DNA from: Syntrophomonas sp. UBA1376
GTDB taxonomy: Bacteria; Bacillota; Syntrophomonadia; Syntrophomonadales; Syntrophomonadaceae
NCBI GenBank assembly: GCA_002305535.1
Contig: DBRE01000111.1
Span: forward strand, 1-64,000
Length of the DNA stretch: 64,000 nt
Reading direction: 5' to 3'
Shown: positions 42,304-51,769 of the stretch, one piece after another
Layout: every line of letters starts with the position of its first letter
How positions within the stretch are numbered: position 1 is the first letter of the stretch
The notes under the pieces: generated by a model
Told to the model about the DNA's origin: nothing
Seen by the model: only the letters and a program-made list of their open reading frames with translations
Database searches by the model: none
Made by a program: the position numbers and the translations under genes

Positions 42304-43410
42304 TCACCACCTTGTATAGGCTTCTATCAGTATATCTGCTCCCATCTGCTGTACCTGCACATCATGCAAAAGTAAGGCTTGATCCATCGTCTCAACTCCA
42401 TCTCCGGCAACTGGCCCGGGGGCTTTGATACCACCCACCATTTTCGGTGCGATAAACCAATATAGTTTGTCAACCAAGTGCTGTTGCAGTAATGAAGCAT
42501 TCAATCCGGCTCCACCTTCAACCAAAACACAGGTTATTTGGCGTTTGCCCAGATCATCCATGACCTGACCCATATCCAGGTAGTCAGGCGAACCATTTAT
42601 GCGGATTATTTCCAACCCTTTGTCTCTAAGAGCAACCTCTCGGTCATGATCAGCCCCATGGGAAGTATATACCAGAGTGGGCTGTCTATTACTGGTCTTA
42701 ACGATTTGTGTGTCGTGGGGCAACAGCAGCTGCCCATCTATTATAATGCGAATCGGATCTCTAGCTTCTTCATCATCCAAGCGGGTGTTAAGCAGCGGAT
42801 CATCTGCCAATACCGTGCCAATACCAACCATTATGGCATCATACTGGTTACGAAGCCGATGAACATGCCTTCTGGCTTCCCCACCGGTGATCCAGCGAGA
42901 ACTCCCCTGAGCAGTAGCTATTTTCCCGTCCAGAGTCATGGCAGTTTTTAAAGATACCAGGGGTCGCCCTGTAGATACATACTTGAAAAAAGCTTCGTTA
43001 AGTCGGCGGGCTGATTGTTCCAAGACTCCTATCTGGGTCGCGATGCCGGCTTTTTTTAATTTTTCCATTCCTCGCCCTGATACCTTTGGGTTAGGATCAA
43101 GCACGGCAGCTACCACTCTTCTCACACCAGCTTCAATAAGAGCATCGGCACAGGGCGGAGTTCTCCCATAGTGACTACAGGGTTCCAGGGTAACATAGAT
43201 ATCAGCCCCTCTGGCTTGTTCGCCCGCCTGCTGAAGAGCATGTATTTCCGCATGGGGGGTGCCGGCTTTTTGGTGATAGCCTTCACCGACTATCACCCCA
43301 TTCTTAACTATCACCGCCCCTACCACTGGGTTGGGAGAGGTGCGGCCTAATGCTAGAGCGGCCAAATCCAAAGCTCTTTGCATATACTGATTGTCGGTAC
43401 CACTACTCAC
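42304..43410 (-). CDS. ribD: Bifunctional riboflavin-specific deaminase/reductase
   Basis: The first 150 residues are the zinc deaminase (HAEIHALQQAG and EPCSHYGRTPPCADALI hold the ligands). The rest is the NADPH reductase (SLKTAMTLDGKIATAQGSSRWITG). Together they carry out the second and third steps of riboflavin synthesis. I set the start at GTG 43410, since GAGGGTG lies 8 bases upstream. The longer frame would start inside the riboswitch terminator. It is the first gene of the rib operon. Confidence 0.95.
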   Translation of the reverse strand: MSSGTDNQYMQRALDLAALALGRTSPNPVVGAVIVKNGVIVGEGYHQKAGTPHAEIHALQQAGEQARGADIYVTLEPCSHYGRTPPCADALIEAGVRRVVAAVLDPNPKVSGRGMEKLKKAGIATQIGVLEQSARRLNEAFFKYVSTGRPLVSLKTAMTLDGKIATAQGSSRWITGGEARRHVHRLRNQYDAIMVGIGTVLADDPLLNTRLDDEEARDPIRIIIDGQLLLPHDTQIVKTSNRQPTLVYTSHGADHDREVALRDKGLEIIRINGSPDYLDMGQVMDDLGKRQITCVLVEGGAGLNASLLQQHLVDKLYWFIAPKMVGGIKAPGPVAGDGVETMDQALLLHDVQVQQMGADILIEAYTRW

Positions 43411-43443
43411 CTTGATTACACCCTCGATTTTGAAAAATGGAAA

Positions 43444-43476
43444 CAAAAAAAACTCCGTCAATAAAATTCTTCGGAG
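43444..43476 (-). terminator. Riboswitch-controlled terminator of the rib operon
   Basis: CTCCG (43453-43457) and CGGAG (43472-43476) close a long loop, and eight U or more follow on the minus strand. It lies between the FMN aptamer and ribD and would form when FMN binds. Confidence 0.8.
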
Positions 43477-43530
43477 CTAATCCACACACAAGTAATATGG
43501 CATCATTGTGAAAAATGTACCACATTACAT

Positions 43531-43639
43531 TTCTTCTCCCATCCAGACTATCACTGTCGGCCCCGGAGTTGCACCGGATCATGCCTTACGGCTAGCGGGC
43601 TGTACCGCCGATAGGGAATTTCACCCATCCCCGAAGAAA
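43531..43639 (-). ncRNA. FMN riboswitch (RFN element)
   Basis: The minus strand holds all conserved RFN blocks: TTCTTCGGGGATGGGTGAAA, CCGGTGCAACTCCGGGGCC and AGTCTGGATGGGAGAAGA. It precedes ribD, the first biosynthetic gene, and would shut off the operon with FMN bound. A sigma-A promoter lies at 43659-43687. Confidence 0.97.
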
Positions 43640-43658
43640 TTCTTATTTAATTGCCTTT

Positions 43659-43687
43659 ATAGTACACTGACCGGTTAAAATGGTCAA
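43659..43687 (-). promoter_or_regulatory. Promoter of the rib operon
   Basis: Minus strand TTGACC (43687-43682), 17-base spacer, TACTAT (43664-43659). The -35 box overlaps the end of rpe, so the rib unit may also receive read-through from upstream. Confidence 0.7.
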
Positions 43688-44340
43688 CCAGTTACCGCAT
43701 CCTTTAGGTTTTTGATAGCCTGAGCCGGATCCGTAGCATGGAAAATATAAGATCCTGCCACTAGAACATTAGCACCGGCCTGCACCACCTGACGGCCAGT
43801 TTCGGGATTGATCCCCCCATCAACTTGAATATCTATGTCTCTATCTATTTGGTCGATCATACTCTTTAACTGGGTGATCTTGCTGACCACGCCGGGAATA
43901 AATCGCTGTCCTCCAAATCCAGGGTTGACACTCATTATCAAGACTAAATCAACATCCAATAAGCTGGGTTCGATCAAACTAACGGGCGTGGCAGGGTTTA
44001 AGGATACTCCAGCTCGGCATCCCAGTCCATGGATCAGATTTATAGTTCGATTAAGATGGGGACAGGTTTCCACATGAACAGTAATCAGATCGGCCCCAGC
44101 TTTAGCGAAAGCGGGTATATGTAAATCAGGTTTTTCGATCATCAGGTGAACATCAAATATCAACTTGCTATGAGCCCGCAAGTCGGCTACTACCTGAGGG
44201 CCAATGGTAATATTCGGTACAAAATGCCCGTCCATGACATCAATGTGTAACCAATCGGCACCGGCTTGTTCGACTTTGGCAATATCTTGTCCCAGATGAG
44301 CAAAATCAGCAGACAATATGGAGGGAGCCAATAATATCAT
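43684..44340 (-). CDS. rpe: Ribulose-phosphate 3-epimerase
   Basis: The 218-residue TIM-barrel enzyme interconverts ribulose 5-phosphate and xylulose 5-phosphate in the pentose phosphate route. APSILSADFAHLG is the N-terminal motif, HIDVMDGHFVPNITIGP holds two metal ligands, and MSVNPGFGGQRF and DGGINPETG are the phosphate loops. I place the start at ATG 44340, which overlaps the rsgA stop (ATGA) with AAGGAG 11 bases upstream. The order rsgA-rpe is standard in Firmicutes. Confidence 0.96.
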   Translation of the reverse strand: MILLAPSILSADFAHLGQDIAKVEQAGADWLHIDVMDGHFVPNITIGPQVVADLRAHSKLIFDVHLMIEKPDLHIPAFAKAGADLITVHVETCPHLNRTINLIHGLGCRAGVSLNPATPVSLIEPSLLDVDLVLIMSVNPGFGGQRFIPGVVSKITQLKSMIDQIDRDIDIQVDGGINPETGRQVVQAGANVLVAGSYIFHATDPAQAIKNLKDAVTG

Positions 44341-45221
44341 CGGTAGCATTTCTCCTTTTCGATAACCTCTTCCAAGAGCTGAATATAATTTTTGTAGCGG
44401 AAGGACGGGATCGTTCCATTGTCAACCGCGGTTTTGACTCCACAATCCTTTTCCCGATAATGCAAGCAATCTGCAAATCGGCACTCCTGGTTGAAAACAG
44501 TAAAGTCAGGGTAATAATTAGCTAATTGAGTACTCTTCATGATAGGCAGATCCAGAACACTAAAACCAGGCGTATCTGCGATCCAACCGTTGTTATCTAT
44601 GGCAAATAGTTCTACATGGCGGGTGGTGTGCCTGCCGCGGCCAATTTTACTGCTGACCTCTTGTGTCTTCAAGAGTTGATCATTTGACAAAGCATTGATC
44701 AGACTTGTTTTGCCTACCCCACTAGGCCCAGCTAATACTGCAATCTGCTCCTTAAGCAATTGGCGCACACTCTCCAGGTTATGTCGCTGCCGGGCGGATA
44801 TGGATAGCACTGTAAAACCAGCCTGGGGATAGTACTCATTTATCAGGACTGCTTTGGGATCGGGATCAAGATCACACTTGTTAAGTATTATACAGGGAGT
44901 AAGCTGTTGCAGACTTGCCAGCAACAACAACCTATCCAACAGAGTAATACTGGGAGAAGGTTTGTCAACTGCCATTACTATTAGTACCATAGTAACATTG
45001 GCTATTTTGGGTCGGTATAACAGGTTTTTTCGAGGCTGAATACCTTCCAGAATACCACGCCCATCATCCAATCGAGTAAAGGTTACCCAATCACCACTTA
45101 CCACTTGTTCCTTAAGCTTACCACGGGTTTTACATTCGTAAAGCTGTCCATCCACGGTTTGCACGTAATAAAACCCACTGTAGTTTTTGAGTACCAGTCC
45201 GACAGATTGATGGTCGGTCAT
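44337..45221 (-). CDS. rsgA: Ribosome small-subunit GTPase A
   Basis: This 294-residue circularly permuted GTPase (G4-G5-G1-G3 order) aids maturation of the 30S subunit. An OB fold is at the start, NKCD (G4) near residue 115, then G1 GPSGVGKTSLI, and a C-terminal zinc site CRFADCLHYREKDCGV. It lies behind prkC and overlaps rpe by 4 bases. The order stp-prkC-rsgA-rpe is the classic Firmicutes arrangement. Expected to act in the cytoplasm on late 30S particles. Confidence 0.96.
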   Translation of the reverse strand: MTDHQSVGLVLKNYSGFYYVQTVDGQLYECKTRGKLKEQVVSGDWVTFTRLDDGRGILEGIQPRKNLLYRPKIANVTMVLIVMAVDKPSPSITLLDRLLLLASLQQLTPCIILNKCDLDPDPKAVLINEYYPQAGFTVLSISARQRHNLESVRQLLKEQIAVLAGPSGVGKTSLINALSNDQLLKTQEVSSKIGRGRHTTRHVELFAIDNNGWIADTPGFSVLDLPIMKSTQLANYYPDFTVFNQECRFADCLHYREKDCGVKTAVDNGTIPSFRYKNYIQLLEEVIEKEKCYR

Positions 45222-45245
45222 ATAAACCTCCTCAGCACTTAAGAT

Positions 45246-47084
45246 TTATAGATCAAAGGTTCGGTAGCTGTTACCATTTAGGAATACTTCGGCTTGACCA
45301 GTGCCAAAATAGCTTATTCCTACAACTACCCCATCACCACCATTATGCATCTGGTCATACACCTCGCGCTGTCCCTGGGCATCCTTCACTTTTATTACCA
45401 CCTTGTAGAAGTCCTGATCTTCCGGAAGTCGCAACTCCAAACTACGTGTCTGGGCTGCCGGTCCTGGCCCTGAACTAACGGTGAGATTAATGGTAGTATC
45501 CTCGTCCACTAACACACCCGCTTGGGTATCCTGATCTATAACATAATCAACATAATAGGCGTTGCTTTCCTTTCTAGTTATTTGGTTGCCGATTACGAGA
45601 TTGTTCTCTTTCAGTATCTGGCGCGCCTCATCCAAAGACTTTCCAATCAGATTAGGCATTGGTATACGCTCAGGTGTGGGGCCTTCACTGACCATCATAT
45701 CTACATATTCTCCCGGCTCGGCTTCAGTACCACCGAGGGGATTCTGTGATATGACCTGATTCTCCTCAAACTTGTCATCATGGATTTTATCGATTTTTCC
45801 TGGTCGGAATCCACTGTTGCGTAATTCGACCTCGGCGGCACTTCTATCCATGCCTACTATATCAGGTACTTTCTTCATCTGAATACCTAAGCTTGGTACT
45901 ACTCCAATCTCGCGACCTTTTTTGACCTTAAATCCCTCCACATAGCGTTGGGATATTATATGATCTTTTTCCACTTCAGCGTGATACTGCCCCGGTAACA
46001 CTTTCAGTTTCAGCCCCACTTTAGATAATTCTTGGTCAGCTTCCTTCAAACTTAGACCCACTAGACCGGGAACTTCAACTTCCTCACCAAAGAAGTTCCC
46101 ACTCAGCTGGTACGCCACTCCCAAAAATAAACCCAGAACTGCCAGCAAAACAATGGCTGCTGCCGGACGCAGTTTTTTCTTGGCCAATTCTTGATCTCTC
46201 CCTTCCGATATCGGAGCCATGATCAAGGTTTTTCCGTTTTTGTATTGGCTGCTGTAATTGGAAAAATACTGACTGTGGATATTCAGTAGTGCATTCCGCA
46301 TTTCCTCGGCGGTTGAAAAGCGATGCTGGGGCAATTTCTCCATGGCTTTTATGATAATACCTTCTAGTCCTACCGGTACTTCAGAGTTGTTAGCTCTAAT
46401 AGCCGGTATATCATCGTGAATATGTTTCAGTGCAACTGTGATAGGACTATCTGCGTCATAAGGTACCTGCCCGGTGACCATTTCATAAAGAACACACCCA
46501 ACCGAATAAATGTCAGTGGCTCTGGTTAGAGGTTCCCCTTTGGCCTGCTCAGGAGATACATAGTGAACAGATCCAACTACATTCCCTCCAAAGGTAATGG
46601 TTTGCTTGGTGACAGCCTGAGCAATACCAAAGTCGGCCACCTTTACAATTCCGGTATCAGTGATCAAAACATTGTGCGGTTTGATATCACGATGAATTAT
46701 GCCCTTTTCATGAGCGTGATGTAAGCCGTCGCAGATCATGATGGCAATGTCAACGGCTTTGTCAACAGCCAGAGGCTTTTGCTGCTCGATCATTTCTTTA
46801 AGAGTCATGCCCTGCACATATTCCATGACTATGTAATAGCAGTCCCCCTGCTGTCCAACATCAAAAATATTTACTAAATTGGGATGGGAAAGACTGGCGG
46901 CTGCCAGGGCTTCAGTCTTAAACCGCTGTACGAAATTATCATCGCGGACAAATTCCTCTTTCATTACTTTTACAGCCACCGTACGGTTGAGAATGCGACA
47001 ACGGGCCTTATAGACTATGGCCATTCCGCCCTCGCCAACTATTTCCAACAATTCGTAGCGATCACCTAGAATCATCCCTACCAA
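45246..47084 (-). CDS. prkC: Ser/Thr protein kinase with PASTA repeats
   Basis: The 612-residue kinase has a cytoplasmic kinase domain (residues about 10-270) with VAVKVMK, HRDIKPHNV and DFGIAQ. A membrane helix (AAAIVLLAVLGLFLGVAY) near residue 310 follows. Three outer PASTA repeats come next (VEVPGLVGLSL, KVPDIVGMDRS, PMPNLIGKSLDEA), then a C-terminal beta domain of about 70 residues. PASTA repeats sense muropeptides, and in spore formers PrkC signals germination. The start is TTG at 47084, with AGGAGGT 8 bases upstream. It is co-transcribed with the phosphatase 13 bases upstream. Confidence 0.96.
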   Translation of the reverse strand: MVGMILGDRYELLEIVGEGGMAIVYKARCRILNRTVAVKVMKEEFVRDDNFVQRFKTEALAAASLSHPNLVNIFDVGQQGDCYYIVMEYVQGMTLKEMIEQQKPLAVDKAVDIAIMICDGLHHAHEKGIIHRDIKPHNVLITDTGIVKVADFGIAQAVTKQTITFGGNVVGSVHYVSPEQAKGEPLTRATDIYSVGCVLYEMVTGQVPYDADSPITVALKHIHDDIPAIRANNSEVPVGLEGIIIKAMEKLPQHRFSTAEEMRNALLNIHSQYFSNYSSQYKNGKTLIMAPISEGRDQELAKKKLRPAAAIVLLAVLGLFLGVAYQLSGNFFGEEVEVPGLVGLSLKEADQELSKVGLKLKVLPGQYHAEVEKDHIISQRYVEGFKVKKGREIGVVPSLGIQMKKVPDIVGMDRSAAEVELRNSGFRPGKIDKIHDDKFEENQVISQNPLGGTEAEPGEYVDMMVSEGPTPERIPMPNLIGKSLDEARQILKENNLVIGNQITRKESNAYYVDYVIDQDTQAGVLVDEDTTINLTVSSGPGPAAQTRSLELRLPEDQDFYKVVIKVKDAQGQREVYDQMHNGGDGVVVGISYFGTGQAEVFLNGNSYRTFDL

Positions 47085-47097
47085 TTATGTTTACCTC

Positions 47098-47811
47098 CTA
47101 ATTGAAGCCTATGAGTACTATGGTAATATTGTCAAAGCCGCCTTTGGCCAGAGCCTCTCTAAGCAACTGCTGAGCGGCATATTCCAGATCTTGGCTATGA
47201 GCTTGAACAATGGTGAGGATCTCTTCTGGAGTTAGCATATCAGTTAATCCATCACTGCACATCAACACGATGTCACCGGACAATATTTCTTCATCAAATA
47301 GGTCAATTTCTATGTCTTCATTTATCCCCAGGGCTCTTGTCAATATATGATTATAGGCATTATCTCTCATTTCCTCAGGTTTCAAAACTCCATTGGACAG
47401 CATTTCTTCTGCCAGGGTATGGTCGCGGGTCACTTTTCGAATAGATCCACTGCGGATGAGGAACACCCCGCTGTCACCAACATTAGCCACGGTAAAATGG
47501 CCATCGCGAACCAAAACAGCGGTCACAGTGGTTCCCATTTCAAAAAGATCCTCATTGGCAAGACCGGCTTTTAATATAGCCCGATTGGCTTTGTCAATGC
47601 TTTGAACTAGCTGCTGCTGTGCATTGGCTGATGTAAATCCCTCCATGCACTGGCTTATTGCCTCAACAGCCATTTGTGAGGCCACTTCTCCTCCCCGGTG
47701 GCCTCCCATACCATCACACACTAGGAAAAACCCCCGGTCTTCATCAATCAAAAACGCATCTTCATTGTTTTCGCGAACCAACCCGGTGTCCGAAATCCCC
47801 ACAACTTTCAT
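47098..47811 (-). CDS. stp: PP2C-type Ser/Thr phosphatase, partner of PrkC
   Basis: The 237-residue metal-dependent phosphatase removes the phosphate put on by PrkC. GLVRENNEDAFL, FLVCDGMGGHRGGEVAS and VLMCSDGLTDM contain the metal ligands of the PPM family. It is the gene just ahead of prkC. Such kinase-phosphatase pairs control cell-wall growth and sporulation in Firmicutes. Confidence 0.95.
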   Translation of the reverse strand: MKVVGISDTGLVRENNEDAFLIDEDRGFFLVCDGMGGHRGGEVASQMAVEAISQCMEGFTSANAQQQLVQSIDKANRAILKAGLANEDLFEMGTTVTAVLVRDGHFTVANVGDSGVFLIRSGSIRKVTRDHTLAEEMLSNGVLKPEEMRDNAYNHILTRALGINEDIEIDLFDEEILSGDIVLMCSDGLTDMLTPEEILTIVQAHSQDLEYAAQQLLREALAKGGFDNITIVLIGFN

Positions 47812-47854
47812 TAACTAACGCCCCTTAAATGATAAGCCTGCAGTAATTAATCCT

Positions 47855-48931
47855 TTACAATGATCGTTCTTTGATGCATAACTGCCCACAGGCTGCTTCG
47901 ATATCTCCACCCCGTTCTTCACGGATAGTAACACTCAAGCCTCCTTCAACCAGCCAGTTATAAAACTGCCTTACTTTTTTACTGGACGGTCTCTTGAAGG
48001 GTAATGTTTCTACTTCATTATAGGGAATAAGGTTTACATTTGCCAACAACGGTTTTAATATCTTGATCAATCTATGAGCATCATCCCCACTTATATTTAC
48101 ATCGTCCAGCATAATATACTCAAAGGTGACCCGTCGGTTGGTCTTTTGAATGTAATAGTCAACTGCGTCTAGCAGCTTATCCAATGGGTATTTACGATTG
48201 AGAGGTACTAAACGGTCACGTAACTGATCATGAGCAGCATGAAGTGAAACTGCCAGAGTTACCTGCAGGTTTTCCCCCGCCAGTCTTTTAATGCCTTTAG
48301 CTTCCCCTGAGGTTGAAATGGTGATGTGTCTCTGTCCCAGGTTGATGCCTTGAGGGTCGATCAGCAGGTAAATCGAGGCCAGTACCTGATCATAGTTGAA
48401 AAAAGGTTCCCCCATGCCCATGTAGACAACATTGCTGATTATATTATCCTCATTCTTCTTTAGGTTCCGCCTAAGTTCCCGCCGCGAACTTAAAAACTGG
48501 CCTACCATTTCAAAGGAATGCAGACTACGTTGATAACCGGAGGAGCCGGTGGCACAGAAAGCACAGCCTACCGGGCATCCCACCTGGGTGGAAATACAGA
48601 GTGAATGCCTTGCCCCCCGTTGTTCAGTCTGGGGAATAACCACTGTTTCGATGCGTTGCCCGTCTTCCAGTTCCATTAATAATTTGCGGGTTCCATCCTG
48701 AGATAGGCTCTGTTTTAATACCATGGGTATGGACACTACAGCACTTTGATCAAGTTGCTGCCGTAAACTTAAGGGTATATCACTCATTTCAGCAAAAGAA
48801 TTGGTGTCTTTTTGGTAGATCCATCTGTAGATCTGTCGACCGCGAAAACGAGGCTGCCCGATTTGCAGTAAATATTCTTCCAATTGTTCACAGTTCATGC
48901 CCAGTAATTGAGTCTGGTCTGTTATTCTCAA
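47855..48931 (-). CDS. rlmN: 23S rRNA (adenine-2503-C2)-methyltransferase, radical SAM
   Basis: The 358-residue enzyme methylates C2 of A2503 and also a tRNA adenine. CPVGCAFCATG is the radical SAM cluster motif (CxxxCxxC), MGMGEPFFNY the GEP motif, and the C-terminal CGQLC the methyl-carrying cysteine. It overlaps rsmB by 4 bases (ATGA) and lies ahead of the stp-prkC pair. Confidence 0.97.
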   Translation of the reverse strand: MRITDQTQLLGMNCEQLEEYLLQIGQPRFRGRQIYRWIYQKDTNSFAEMSDIPLSLRQQLDQSAVVSIPMVLKQSLSQDGTRKLLMELEDGQRIETVVIPQTEQRGARHSLCISTQVGCPVGCAFCATGSSGYQRSLHSFEMVGQFLSSRRELRRNLKKNEDNIISNVVYMGMGEPFFNYDQVLASIYLLIDPQGINLGQRHITISTSGEAKGIKRLAGENLQVTLAVSLHAAHDQLRDRLVPLNRKYPLDKLLDAVDYYIQKTNRRVTFEYIMLDDVNISGDDAHRLIKILKPLLANVNLIPYNEVETLPFKRPSSKKVRQFYNWLVEGGLSVTIREERGGDIEAACGQLCIKERSL

Positions 48932-50325
48932 CCAGTTACCCTCCTTAGTAACGCATAAAACATACCATCCGTTCCATAGCTGCCCGGGATCAGCAAAAGC
49001 ATACCCTGCTTGGCCTTCTCTCGATCTTCAGTCCTTAACGGAAAATCATGCAACTGGTCGCTTATGGACTCCAATTGGAAATCCTGGTGACGCTGTAAAA
49101 AAGCTTCCACCTGCTCCTGGTTTTCCTGGCGCAGAATGGAGCATGTGGAGTACAATATCACGCCACCTCTTTTTACCATGCGAGCAGCTTGGTCAAGCAG
49201 AGCCTTTTGTAAAGCAAGTAAAGTCGGCAGATCTTCAGGTCGTTTTTGCCATCGAGCATCGGAGCGCCGATTGAGAACACCCAAACCTGTACAAGGCGCA
49301 TCTAAAAGAACGCGATCAGCTACCTCTTCATCGTAATTCAGCTGAGTGGCATCAGCCGCTTCAGTATGAATAATAGTGATCCCTAAGCGCTCAGCATTTT
49401 GCGCTAATAGTTCCAGTTTTTTGGGGTACAGGTCAAAGGCCAATACTGTCCCCTGGTTGTTCATCATTTCAGCTAAATGAGTGGATTTCCCTCCCACTCC
49501 GGCACACAGATCAATGATCTTTTCCCCAGGCTGAGGATCTAGTATTGGCCCAGCCAGCATGGATGCGAGATTCTGCACATAAAAAAGTCCCTGTTGATAG
49601 GCCTTCAATCCTGACAGGGGAACAGACAATGATCGTATATTGATGGCCCCAGGCATCAATGGTGATATGCTGCTGGACACTCCTTCCGACTGTAGGCGGT
49701 GCACCAAATCCGCCGGGCTGATTTTAAGCTGATTACAGCGAAAATCCAACCCTGGTCTTTGATTATTATACTCCAGGATCGATTTGGTTTTATCCCAACC
49801 GTATTCACGCAGATAATATTCGATCACCCAATCGGGATGAGAGTAATAGGTGGCCAAATAAGCGGGTTCATGGCTGGGTGGATAGGCCAGTATATCTTTT
49901 TGACGCAGTAGATTACGTAGTACCCCATTGACTACTCTGGCCATCGAACTATTTACTCGCTGTCGAGTTAAATCAACTGCTTCGTTGATACAAGCATAGG
50001 CTGGGATATGATCCATGAAAAGTAATTGGTATGCACTCAAACGCAAAATGTTTAAGAACCAGGGATTCTGCTTTTCCAGGCTGCCCTGTAAAAAAAGAGC
50101 AAGCACCCAATCCAGGTGCTTTTGCATTCGTACCGTTCCATTGACTAGCTCTGTAACCAGGTTACGGTCATGCAGAGGTAGGCTACTACGTTGCAGGCTC
50201 TTGTCCAAGGCCAGATTGGCATAGGCTCCCTGTTGGTTTATCTGATGGAGGATCAATAAGGCCACTTCACGTACTGAGCGTTTACCAGATGGATCTTTTG
50301 GCTGAATTTCTTTGTCTGATGTCAC
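48928..50325 (-). CDS. rsmB: 16S rRNA (cytosine-967-C5)-methyltransferase
   Basis: The 465-residue enzyme has an N-terminal NusB-like domain (residues about 15-150; REVALLILHQINQQGAYANL) and a C-terminal SAM-dependent m5C domain with CAGVGGKSTHLAEMM, DAPCTGLGVL (catalytic) and YSTCSILRQENQEQV. The start is GTG right after the yugP-like stop (TAAGTG), with no clear ribosome site, so translation is likely coupled. It is in one operon with rlmN. Confidence 0.94.
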   Translation of the reverse strand: MTSDKEIQPKDPSGKRSVREVALLILHQINQQGAYANLALDKSLQRSSLPLHDRNLVTELVNGTVRMQKHLDWVLALFLQGSLEKQNPWFLNILRLSAYQLLFMDHIPAYACINEAVDLTRQRVNSSMARVVNGVLRNLLRQKDILAYPPSHEPAYLATYYSHPDWVIEYYLREYGWDKTKSILEYNNQRPGLDFRCNQLKISPADLVHRLQSEGVSSSISPLMPGAINIRSLSVPLSGLKAYQQGLFYVQNLASMLAGPILDPQPGEKIIDLCAGVGGKSTHLAEMMNNQGTVLAFDLYPKKLELLAQNAERLGITIIHTEAADATQLNYDEEVADRVLLDAPCTGLGVLNRRSDARWQKRPEDLPTLLALQKALLDQAARMVKRGGVILYSTCSILRQENQEQVEAFLQRHQDFQLESISDQLHDFPLRTEDREKAKQGMLLLIPGSYGTDGMFYALLRRVTG

Positions 50326-51000
50326 TTAGTCATCACTGCCCCCAAATATGACCAGATAGTAGAGCAAGTTCGCTATGGCCGATAGAGTGGCAGCTAAATA
50401 AGTTAGGGCAGCGGCTCCCAACACTTTTTTCACCAGAGGAACTTCATTGCTGGTGATTATCCCGGCATCCGACAACTGCATAACGGCACGATTAGATGCA
50501 TTCAGTTCAACCGGTAAGGTGACCACATGAAATAAAACTACCGCCGAGAAAAGCAAAATGCCTATCATTACCAGATCAAGACTGTTGATAAAATATCCAA
50601 TCAATAAAATTGGAAATGATGCTGATGAAGCAAAATTAGTAACTGGTACCAGCTTATGCCGCAAAGCCAAAGGCCCGTATTGTTGCTGGTGCTGAATGGC
50701 ATGCCCTACTTCATGAGCTGCTACGCCGATGGCGGAAATGGAATTGCTTCCATAAACTGTCTCTGACAGACGCAAAGCCTTAACTCTAGGATCGTAGTGG
50801 TCGGTCAGGCTACCCCGGATAGGCTCAATACTCACAGTTGACAAACCATTACGTCGTAAAATGGTATTAGCTACCTCGGCTCCACTCAAACCGCGGGAAG
50901 AGCGTACTTGAGAATAGCGGTTGAAAGTGGATTTGACTTTAAACTGAGCATAGATGGAAAGTAGTAGAGCAGGTATTATGAAAAGTAAATATGTGCCCAT
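50326..51000 (-). CDS. YugP-family neutral zinc metallopeptidase
   Basis: The 224-residue membrane protein starts with one helix (YLLFIIPALLLSIYAQF) and has three more near the end. HEVGHAIQHQ (near residue 115) is the HExxH zinc site. Family members are conserved in Firmicutes, but the substrate is not known. GGAGGATAAAAAC precedes its ATG. It belongs to the same run as rsmB and the DUF116 gene. Confidence 0.9.
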   Translation of the reverse strand: MGTYLLFIIPALLLSIYAQFKVKSTFNRYSQVRSSRGLSGAEVANTILRRNGLSTVSIEPIRGSLTDHYDPRVKALRLSETVYGSNSISAIGVAAHEVGHAIQHQQQYGPLALRHKLVPVTNFASSASFPILLIGYFINSLDLVMIGILLFSAVVLFHVVTLPVELNASNRAVMQLSDAGIITSNEVPLVKKVLGAAALTYLAATLSAIANLLYYLVIFGGSDD

Positions 51001-51004
51001 GTTT

Positions 51005-51757
51005 TTATCCTCCTTGATTTAAGAAATGTATGGCATTATCTACCCTGTTCATGTCTACGTCGGTATTCATGCATGGTCCATAAGGACGAAGATTCAATAC
51101 TCCTAAAACCGGTATAGCAGGAATATCTTGAATTCCCAGGGATAGATCTCTTTCGCAGGCTATGGCCACCACCGCTCCGGGACGTTGATCCTTAATGGCC
51201 TTACGAGCTAGAGTGCCCCCGGTAACTACTCGTAATTTGCAATCATATTGGGCGGCTAATTGTTTCAATTCTCCAATTTTACATTTACCGCACTCTTTGC
51301 AGTTTTCCGCATCAATGGTTATTTTATGGGGGCATTTGGAATACTGCAGGCAGTGAGGCGCTAAGATCATTACCTGCTGCCCTGGGAAGCTCACATGTTT
51401 GGAGCGAACCAGATAATTGTTCACAGCTATGAATGACTGTAATATCGAAGTTCTGTTCACCCGGAACAACTTGCCCACCAACAAGGCTACTGGGAATAGC
51501 CAGCCATTGACAATATTCGCTACGCTTTCCTGCCAGGGTGAAGTACGGCTACGCATGATCATAATTACCATGGCCAAAATACCCACCGCAAAAATAGCTG
51601 CAAAAAATATGGCTATGGATACCAATATTACAAGTAGTACCTTATTTAGCAGGGCGTTTTGATTAGAAACCAAGTACCAGGCCAGCCAAATAATTGCTAC
51701 CATTAATAACAGAGTGAGGGACAACAGCCCTATATATAAACGTTTCCTCGCTTCCAA
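51005..51757 (-). CDS. DUF116 family protein, cysteine-rich
   Basis: This 250-residue protein has two membrane helices at the N-terminus (LLSLTLLLMVAIIWLAWYLV and LLVILVSIAIFFAAIF), then a cysteine-rich part: LAPHCLQYSKCPHKITID and CKECGKCKIGELK. These could hold an iron-sulfur cluster. In related genomes DUF116 genes lie between fmt and rsmB as here, and their role is unknown. The start is TTG at 51757, with GGGAG 8 bases upstream. Confidence 0.88.
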   Translation of the reverse strand: MEARKRLYIGLLSLTLLLMVAIIWLAWYLVSNQNALLNKVLLVILVSIAIFFAAIFAVGILAMVIMIMRSRTSPWQESVANIVNGWLFPVALLVGKLFRVNRTSILQSFIAVNNYLVRSKHVSFPGQQVMILAPHCLQYSKCPHKITIDAENCKECGKCKIGELKQLAAQYDCKLRVVTGGTLARKAIKDQRPGAVVAIACERDLSLGIQDIPAIPVLGVLNLRPYGPCMNTDVDMNRVDNAIHFLNQGG

Positions 51758-51769
51758 TATGATCGCTCC

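Noticed and set aside
43411..43461. N-terminal extension of ribD to 43461
   Set aside because: The extra codons lie within the riboswitch terminator and U-run. GTG 43410 has a ribosome site.
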